Positions 59,102 through 64,000 of a stretch of 64,000 nucleotides of DNA are shown here, piece by piece. This DNA comes from Paenibacillus sp. RC334 (GTDB lineage Bacteria; Bacillota; Bacilli; Paenibacillales; Paenibacillaceae). The stretch spans positions 372,001-436,000 of the forward strand of contig NZ_CP125370.1 of NCBI RefSeq assembly GCF_030034735.1, in the 5' to 3' direction. Made by a program: the position numbers and the translations under genes. The notes below the pieces were generated by a model. It did no database searches and was not told the DNA's origin. It saw only the letters and a list, made by a program, of their open reading frames with translations. The first letter of the stretch is position 1, and every line of letters begins with the position of its first letter.

Positions 59102-60070
59102 CTAGGAACGGCTATGTTCCTCCGCCAAAGAAGAGTCGGACGTGTTGTCTTTGTCTGTCGTGTGCATTTCCTGATGTTGAGAAGGATCGGCCTTCATCAA
59201 GCCAGGATGACCGGCATAAGGGCGATCACTCCGTGAGCGGCCCCGGGTGAGCCGGAAGCCGATCAAAAACAAGACAAGCTGCACAGCCAGTATGTAGGGA
59301 GAAGCTTCCGGTCCGATCCATTGAAACAGGGCAACGGCGGCGATCACCATGGACAACAGGCTCGTTGGAAAATGGGATGCCGTCACATCCAGATCATTTT
59401 GTCTGCGCAGGGTCATCAACCGATATACGTACAGCAGGGCGATCAAGCCGGAAACAAATCTCATCCATGTACACCCTATGAGCCATGAGGCAGATGGCAC
59501 GGCTTCGGGCAGACCAGGATAGATAGTACTATACGACATTAGTTCCACAATCAGCCGTGAGATTAGCCACACTATACCCGCCAGCGCCAACGGCCCGGCT
59601 GCGGGACGCAGCAGCTTCCATAAAGCCGTACCCCAGCCCGGAGCATGCGATTCCAGCAGAACAAGCCGACGTTCGTCGATCAATTTGCTCATTTCGCGCT
59701 CCAGTGATTTGAGAAGCAACTCCCTGCGGAATGCGTCACATTCTCTTAGAGATGCCTGAACCTGTTCCTGAAGGTGAGGGGTTAAATAGGGAGCAGCCTT
59801 CGCTTCCTGAAGGGCATGAATCAGTCCACTCTGATGCTGGCGTGTTTCGTTGCTGCTTAAGCTGTACTGAGTAGAGGTTTGGAGATAGCCTGCCAACCGT
59901 CCGTAGATACGTAGCGATTCCTGTAATTCATTCAGCCGCTGCTGACGCGAATTTCGAAGCTGGGCTGCGCTGTGAACATACAGCCATACCAGCAAAGCCA
60001 ATGCCAGCAGGACGGCAATCAGACCGGGTGAGATATATGCGGCCAATGCCGCGAAGTCCGTCGGGGACAC
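59102..60070 (-). CDS. Membrane protein of unknown function
   Basis: A 322-residue protein, not recognised. Helix 1 (YISPGLIAVLLALALLVWLYV) is followed by a long polar, mostly helical segment (about 40-155, with LNELQESLRIYGRLAGYL and DAFRRELLLKSLEREMSKLIDERRL, coiled-coil-like). Four more helices lie between about 165 and 285, and the tail is hydrophilic. The frame opens at TTG 60076, but AAGGAGGG is rightly placed only for the GTG at 60070. Monocistronic; divergent from the GNAT gene. Confidence 0.7.
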   Translation of the reverse strand: MSPTDFAALAAYISPGLIAVLLALALLVWLYVHSAAQLRNSRQQRLNELQESLRIYGRLAGYLQTSTQYSLSSNETRQHQSGLIHALQEAKAAPYLTPHLQEQVQASLRECDAFRRELLLKSLEREMSKLIDERRLVLLESHAPGWGTALWKLLRPAAGPLALAGIVWLISRLIVELMSYSTIYPGLPEAVPSASWLIGCTWMRFVSGLIALLYVYRLMTLRRQNDLDVTASHFPTSLLSMVIAAVALFQWIGPEASPYILAVQLVLFLIGFRLTRGRSRSDRPYAGHPGLMKADPSQHQEMHTTDKDNTSDSSLAEEHSRS

Positions 60071-60214
60071 CCGCAATCCCTCCTTCCATTGTTCTTTCTA
60101 CACTATTGCACAGACTACACAGGCATTTCAAGGGCTTGGTCACGTCTGACAGAGATATATGAAGTATTTTTTGGTAAAATAGACAAGATTACAAGCAGGG
60201 AGGGGAGATTCAGC

Positions 60215-60688
60215 ATGAACGAGTATATAGAAAATACCGCAGAACAACATAGAGGATCGAATCACCCGGACGGACAGCTTCGCGTGGAGTACGTCATTCC
60301 ATCTGTAGAGGAGTATCGGGCACTGCGAAAGGAGGCGGGTCTGACGCAGATTACGGAAGCAGCAGCAGCCAAGGGCCTGCCGAACAGCCTGTTTGCGGTG
60401 ACGCTGCGGATCGGGCAGGAATTGATCGGCATGGGCCGGGTGAGCGGTGATGGCGGTGTTTTCTTTCTGGTTACGGATATTGCAGTCAAGCCCTCCCATC
60501 AGGGAAAAGGTTACGGGCGTATGCTTATGGAAGAGGTTATGTCCTATTTGAAACGTGAGGTTCCGGCGGGTAGCTTTGCGACGCTGATCGCAGACAAGCC
60601 AGCCGACCGCTTGTATGCGCAATATGGCTTCCAGTTGGTCAGTCCTGGATCGGAAGGAATGTACTGGCGGCAGCCGGGCGGGCTGTAA
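60215..60688 (+). CDS. GNAT-family N-acetyltransferase
   Basis: A 157-residue acetyl-CoA-dependent transferase. After SVEEYRALRKEAGL the core shows LIGMGRVSGDGGVFFLVTDIAVKPSHQGKGYGRMLM, in which QGKGYGRML is the acetyl-CoA pyrophosphate loop. It resembles Bacillus YjcF/YitI-like acetyltransferases of small molecules. ATG at 60215 follows GGGAGGGGAG. It is 77 bases upstream of the NAD(P)-binding gene on the same strand. Substrate unknown. Confidence 0.87.
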   Translation: MNEYIENTAEQHRGSNHPDGQLRVEYVIPSVEEYRALRKEAGLTQITEAAAAKGLPNSLFAVTLRIGQELIGMGRVSGDGGVFFLVTDIAVKPSHQGKGYGRMLMEEVMSYLKREVPAGSFATLIADKPADRLYAQYGFQLVSPGSEGMYWRQPGGL

Positions 60689-60765
60689 GAGAAGCAGGTT
60701 TAAGCTGAGGCTAAAGCGGATAAGTAATAGTAAGTAAATCATAGACAGGAAGAAGGCAAGGACAG

Positions 60766-61398
60766 ATGAAAGTCATTATTTTTGGAGCAACAGGAACCAT
60801 TGGTCAAGCATTGGTGAAGGAGGCCATCAAGCGCAAGTACCAGGTGACGGCGGCGGTGCGTGATCCGCAGCGTGTAACGGATCAAAGTGAGTATTTGAAG
60901 GTTGTTCAAGCGGATATTCTGAATCCTGATTCCGTAACAGCCGTGGCCAAAGGACATGATGCCATGATCAGCGCTTATGGTCCCAAGTTTGGAGCTGAGG
61001 AAGAATTGCTCGAAGCAACCCGTTCTTTACTGGAAGGAACCCGGCGTTCCGGCGCAGAGCGCATACTGGTGGTTGGCGGAGCCGGTAGCCTGAAAACGGA
61101 AAACGGTGAACGTCTGATGGATACCGCCGAGTTTCCGGAGGAAGTCAAGCCACTGGCAGCCGCACATGCCGATGCACTGGAGCTGTATTGTGCTGCGGAT
61201 GTGGACTGGACATATTGCAGTCCTGCCGCAATCATTGAGCCGGGACGGCGTACAGGGCAGTTTCGCATTGGCTTGGACCATGTAGTTGTTGATGAATTGG
61301 GTCACAGCCGCATCTCGGTTGAGGATTATGCAGTAGCCCTGATTGATGAGCTGGTAGAAGGGGAATTTGTAAATTCTCGTTTTACGGTTGGATATTAA
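60766..61398 (+). CDS. Atypical SDR NAD(P)-binding protein (YwnB/BLVRB-like)
   Basis: A 210-residue Rossmann protein. The motif IIFGATGTIGQALVKEA (about 4-20) is of the atypical extended type GATGxxG, and RYQVTAAVRDP-like residues (KYQVTAAVRDPQRV) suggest NADPH binding. The later ILVVGGAGSL and WTYCSPAAIIEPGRRTGQFRIG match flavin/biliverdin-reductase-like proteins such as YwnB. No catalytic YxxxK is evident. It precedes the NAD(P)HX-repair genes by 32 bases and may be co-transcribed. Confidence 0.85.
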   Translation: MKVIIFGATGTIGQALVKEAIKRKYQVTAAVRDPQRVTDQSEYLKVVQADILNPDSVTAVAKGHDAMISAYGPKFGAEEELLEATRSLLEGTRRSGAERILVVGGAGSLKTENGERLMDTAEFPEEVKPLAAAHADALELYCAADVDWTYCSPAAIIEPGRRTGQFRIGLDHVVVDELGHSRISVEDYAVALIDELVEGEFVNSRFTVGY

Positions 61399-61430
61399 AA
61401 AAAGGATGGCACTACGGGAGGCGAAGAAGT

Positions 61431-62357
61431 ATGTATATTGTGACCGCCGAAGAAATGCGGCAACTGGATCGGTATACGATTGACAAGCTGGGCATCCCGG
61501 CCCTTACCTTGATGGAAAATGCCGGGCGTGCGGTAGCTGACGAGGTATTGAAGCTCTACGCTCTGGAAAGTGGATGGAGCCATAAGGGCTTCTCGGAAAG
61601 CCACGTGGATTCAGCATACGGTATGGAACGCAGATATATAGTGGGGCAAGATGCTGCCAAGCAAGGATATGATGAAGGTCCAGCCTATGGTGAACAGGTC
61701 GCCCACTCAGGTCCTGGGGATACGCCGGGACATGGTGGTGTTATTCGGACGGAGCCTTGGAGCCACGGGCGACATGCCGTGTGGGAACGGGAGCATTGGT
61801 ATATTCTCGTAGGCAAAGGCAACAACGGCGGTGACGGACTGGTGGCGGCCCGTCATTTGACGGATGCGGGTCTGCGCGTCACCGTCGTGTACGCCGAGTC
61901 GCCGGACACGCTGCGCAGCGAAGCAGCAGCGCAACGCGATACCATCGCGGCTCTGCACATCCCGGTCCTTGTCTACGGCCGGGATGCCTTCGACCTGCGC
62001 GACGCCTCCGGCATCGTCGATGCCCTGCTGGGCACGGGCACACAAGGCCCGCCGCGCGAACCCTACGCCTCGCTGATTCGCGAGGCCAATGCCAGCGGCG
62101 TGCCGCTTGTGTCGGTAGATGTGCCCAGCGGCCTCGATGCCGACACAGGTGCACTGTACGAGCCGTGCATTCGCGCACGCGTCACCGTATGCCTCGCCTG
62201 CCTGAAGTGTGGGCTCGTCCAATACCCGGGCGCCGAGGCCGCAGGCGATGTAACGGTACGCTACATCGGCGTTCCGCCCGGGCTTGCCCGTGAGCGCGGC
62301 GTACAGCTACGGCTCCTGACCGCGACATGCTGCGCGAAGCGCTGGGCGTGGACGTGA
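61431..62357 (+). CDS. nnrE: NAD(P)H-hydrate epimerase (YjeF N-terminal domain) with insertion
   Basis: A 308-residue frame. The YjeF-N family start VTAEEMRQLDRYTIDKLGIP and LMENAGRAVADEV is followed by the nucleotide loop VGKGNNGGDG (127-136), DALLGTG and VDVPSGLDADTG. The enzyme interconverts R and S forms of damaged NAD(P)HX. Residues about 46-121 (SGWSHKGFSESHVDSAYG onward) form a polar insertion of some 75 residues not usual in the family. The last dozen residues (TATCCAKRWAWT) are out of frame with family sequence: the nnrD frame overlaps here. GC content rises sharply inside the gene from about 61800. Confidence 0.82.
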   Translation: MYIVTAEEMRQLDRYTIDKLGIPALTLMENAGRAVADEVLKLYALESGWSHKGFSESHVDSAYGMERRYIVGQDAAKQGYDEGPAYGEQVAHSGPGDTPGHGGVIRTEPWSHGRHAVWEREHWYILVGKGNNGGDGLVAARHLTDAGLRVTVVYAESPDTLRSEAAAQRDTIAALHIPVLVYGRDAFDLRDASGIVDALLGTGTQGPPREPYASLIREANASGVPLVSVDVPSGLDADTGALYEPCIRARVTVCLACLKCGLVQYPGAEAAGDVTVRYIGVPPGLARERGVQLRLLTATCCAKRWAWT

Positions 62358-63178
62358 GCCGCAGCCGCGTGCCGGACGGGCACAAGGGCACCTACGGGCA
62401 CGTTCTCGTCGCCGCGGGAAGCCTGCGCATGAGCGGCGCGGGCCTGCTGGCCGCACGTGCCGCCCTGCGCATCGGCAGCGGCCTAGTGACGTGGGCGGTG
62501 CCCGAGGCGCTGCTGCCGCGACTCATCGGAGCCGCGCCGGAGCTGATGCTCGCTGCCGCAGCCGCAGGTGGAGACGGCGAGTGGAACGCCGGCTCCGCGG
62601 ATGAGCTGCTTCAGCTCGCGCAGGCGCGCGATGTGCTGGCCGTCGGCCCCGGCCTCGGCCGCTTCGCGGGAGACACCGGCTGGCTGCGCCGCCTGTGGGA
62701 AGAATACGGCGGCCCGCTCGTACTCGATGCGGACGCCCTGAACATCCTCGCTGCGGCGGGGCCAGAGCTTGAGGCTTGGAAGCCGAGAGGCGCGGCGGTT
62801 GTACTGACGCCGCACCCCGGCGAGATGGCTCGTCTGCTGGGCCTATCGACGGCCGAGGTGCAGCGTGACCGCATCGCTCATGCCCGGCAGTATGCCCGGA
62901 CACGCGGGGTCACGCTGGTGCTCAAGGGAGCGCGTACCGTCATTGCGTGCCCGGACGGTACGGTTTATGTCAACACGACAGGCCACGCCGGGATGGCGAC
63001 AGGCGGCGCGGGTGATGTGCTGACAGGGATCATCGCAGGCTTGCTGGCGCAGGGCTTGAACGCTTCACAGGCAGCAGCCTTTGGCGTGTACTTGCACGGC
63101 GCGGCTGGAGAAACAGCCGCGCGTCATCGCCAGCATGCCGCCTCGGTCATTGCGGGTGATATTATTGAAGCCCTATAG
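62327..63178 (+). CDS. nnrD: ADP-dependent NAD(P)H-hydrate dehydratase (YjeF C-terminal domain)
   Basis: A 283-residue ribokinase-like frame: HKGTYGHVLVAAGSLRMSGAGLLAARAALRIGSGLVT, VLAVGPGLGR, VLDADALNIL, TPHPGEMARLLG and ATGGAGDVLTGIIAGLLAQG, with the catalytic Asp in GGAGDVL. It dehydrates NAD(P)HX using ADP. Its frame differs by -1 from the epimerase and overlaps it by 31 bases. Upstream in this frame the sequence reads DRD-MLREALG, so a fused NnrE-NnrD protein broken by one base near 62318 is as likely as two overlapping genes. DNA is strongly GC-rich with G/C-ending codons, unlike most of the window. Confidence 0.85.
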   Translation: MLREALGVDVSRSRVPDGHKGTYGHVLVAAGSLRMSGAGLLAARAALRIGSGLVTWAVPEALLPRLIGAAPELMLAAAAAGGDGEWNAGSADELLQLAQARDVLAVGPGLGRFAGDTGWLRRLWEEYGGPLVLDADALNILAAAGPELEAWKPRGAAVVLTPHPGEMARLLGLSTAEVQRDRIAHARQYARTRGVTLVLKGARTVIACPDGTVYVNTTGHAGMATGGAGDVLTGIIAGLLAQGLNASQAAAFGVYLHGAAGETAARHRQHAASVIAGDIIEAL

Positions 63179-63671
63179 ACCATAACAGCAAGGGCAGGAG
63201 GAAGGCCAGGATGATCTGTACCCCAAATCCACTACTCAGCCGGGGTCTTCCCGCATAATGCCTTCCCCGATAATACAGTAATGTAATCACGGTACCCGCG
63301 ATGCCGTTGCTCCATGAGATGCCCGCTCCTTCAGGGGATATAAAAGAACCAAGCAGGAGGAAGATACTGAATCCTGCGGCAAGGTACAGGATGAGCCGCT
63401 CCGGCTTTCGCAGCCAGGGCAAGAGGTCGTGCAGCGCATCGGCGGCAAGAGCTGCCGGTAGGGCAAAACCATATGCCCACAGCTGCGCGGTCAGCTCACC
63501 GTTATTGCCTGCTATGGCTACAGGAATCCCCGTCATCGCCTCTGCTATATAGCAATAGGCCCATATCAGGCCAAACACCAGCCCTCCGCAAGCCAGTTTA
63601 TTCAGCGCATAACAACCCAGCTCCATCCGCCAAGGCATCTTGGGATTATATTCATTCCATGGATGTCTCAT
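63162..63671 (-). CDS. Membrane protein of unknown function, 169 residues
   Basis: Not recognised. Four or five helices are visible (LACGGLVFGLIWAYCYIAEAM, AQLWAYGFALPAALAADAL, RLILYLAAGFSIFLLLGSFI, GIAGTVITLLYYRG, VQIILAFLLPLLLWSIGL). AAGGAGGAATC precedes the ATG. Its end overlaps the convergent nnrD stop by 17 bases. The 170 bases after 63671 hold the promoter region of the next plus-strand gene. Confidence 0.7.
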   Translation of the reverse strand: MRHPWNEYNPKMPWRMELGCYALNKLACGGLVFGLIWAYCYIAEAMTGIPVAIAGNNGELTAQLWAYGFALPAALAADALHDLLPWLRKPERLILYLAAGFSIFLLLGSFISPEGAGISWSNGIAGTVITLLYYRGRHYAGRPRLSSGFGVQIILAFLLPLLLWSIGLQ

Positions 63672-63848
63672 GTTGCGATTCCTCCTTAGTACACTTCATT
63701 ACAATCAGTAATCTGCAACCAATCAAGGAATTTATTTTCAATTACACTCCGCTGACGCTTTATGGCATTTCATTTTACGTTAGCTGTGTATCATGGTCCT
63801 AAGAAATAATGACAGCGGATAGCCGCGTTACGGAGAGGCGGGGATTGC

Positions 63849-64000
63849 ATGATACAAGCGGTTATTTTTAATCTCGAAAGTACATTGTTGGACCCCGGAG
63901 GACGAGGCTTAATCCAGGGAATACGTGATATTTTCAGATGGAAGGGTGTTCAGGTAACCGAAGAACAGGCATCTTATGGGCGAGGATTACCGATCCGTGA
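63849..64000 (+). CDS. HAD-superfamily protein, phosphonatase-like, N-terminal part
   Basis: The gene enters at ATG 63849 behind GAGAGGCGGGG and runs off the window. The visible 50 residues, with IQAVIFNLESTLLDPGGRGL then IQGIRDIFRWKGVQVTEEQA, align by eye with the start of phosphonoacetaldehyde-hydrolase-like HAD proteins (VIFDWAGT... GVxVTxEEA). In those, the first Asp of the DxD/DxA motif is the nucleophile; here it is Asn (FNLES). If real, the protein would lack normal HAD chemistry. Confidence 0.6.
   Translation, partial: MIQAVIFNLESTLLDPGGRGLIQGIRDIFRWKGVQVTEEQASYGRGLPIR

Noticed and set aside
1..64000. tRNA/rRNA genes, intact transposases or prophage
   Set aside because: None was recognised on reading both strands; a tRNAscan/ISfinder run would settle it.

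Overview
The window looks like chromosomal DNA of a low-to-moderate GC, spore-forming Firmicute, most likely a Paenibacillus of the P. polymyxa type. This is inferred from gene content and style: strong AGGAGG ribosome sites with frequent TTG/GTG starts, hairpin-plus-U terminators after most units, a Bacillus-type gnt operator, a YjcZ-like peptide, MprF, PdaA, CcdC and an AloR/AimR-like HTH-TPR regulator. No tRNA, rRNA, intact insertion sequence or prophage was seen.

Layout. 1-3.5 kb: end of a transporter, then a CsoR-controlled copper module (csoR, copZ, copA) with two identical 17-bp operators. 3.6-5.5 kb: an AT-rich two-gene island, an OLD-like ATPase plus a TOPRIM/DUF3226-like protein, a candidate anti-phage cassette. 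5.8-11.4 kb: an NfrA-like nitroreductase, then a minus-strand thiamine-precursor operon (binding lipoprotein, thiamine-binding protein, permease, ATPase, TatD-like hydrolase) under a TPP riboswitch, with a 176-bp foldback repeat inside. 11.6-15.7 kb: split-barrel flavoprotein, secreted CpdB nucleotidase, EAL protein. 15.7-19.2 kb: three-gene oxidoreductase cassette behind a large palindromic operator and bracketed by inverted copies of a terminator-bearing repeat. 19.3-25.3 kb: unknown protein, GH13 glucosidase, PdaA, and MetNP without MetQ. 25.3-31.1 kb: gene remnant, small papain-fold-like protein, WG-repeat protein, MerR with a membrane-anchored hydrolase behind a classic MerR promoter, and an AloR-like regulator. 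31.2-37.7 kb: cyclomaltodextrinase/neopullulanase, then a two-component system whose kinase is frameshifted, and a LanFEG-like ABC exporter. 37.8-39 kb: decayed genes. 39-49.5 kb: ldh, HTH-coiled-coil protein, cytosolic protein kinase, small spore-type proteins, gntR-gntP-gntK, map, a GGDEF remnant, ccdC and bdbC. 49.7-54 kb: nitroreductase, mprF and a COG3910-type ATPase. 54.4-54.8 kb: a six-repeat type I-C-like CRISPR array without cas genes in the window. 55-64 kb: MFS exporter, lactonase, ArsR-type regulator, membrane proteins, GNAT enzyme, split NAD(P)HX repair genes in unusually GC-rich DNA, and a HAD protein that runs off the end.

Functional themes are metal and envelope stress defence (copper export, lantibiotic-type exporter, MprF), cofactor supply and repair (thiamine, NAD(P)HX), gluconate and maltodextrin use, and candidate phage defence (ATPase/TOPRIM pair, isolated CRISPR). 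Several genes are decayed or frame-broken: the 33.8-kb kinase, fragments at 25.4, 38.1, 38.8 and 48.0 kb, and the nnrE/nnrD junction. All names rest on motifs read by eye; no database search was possible.
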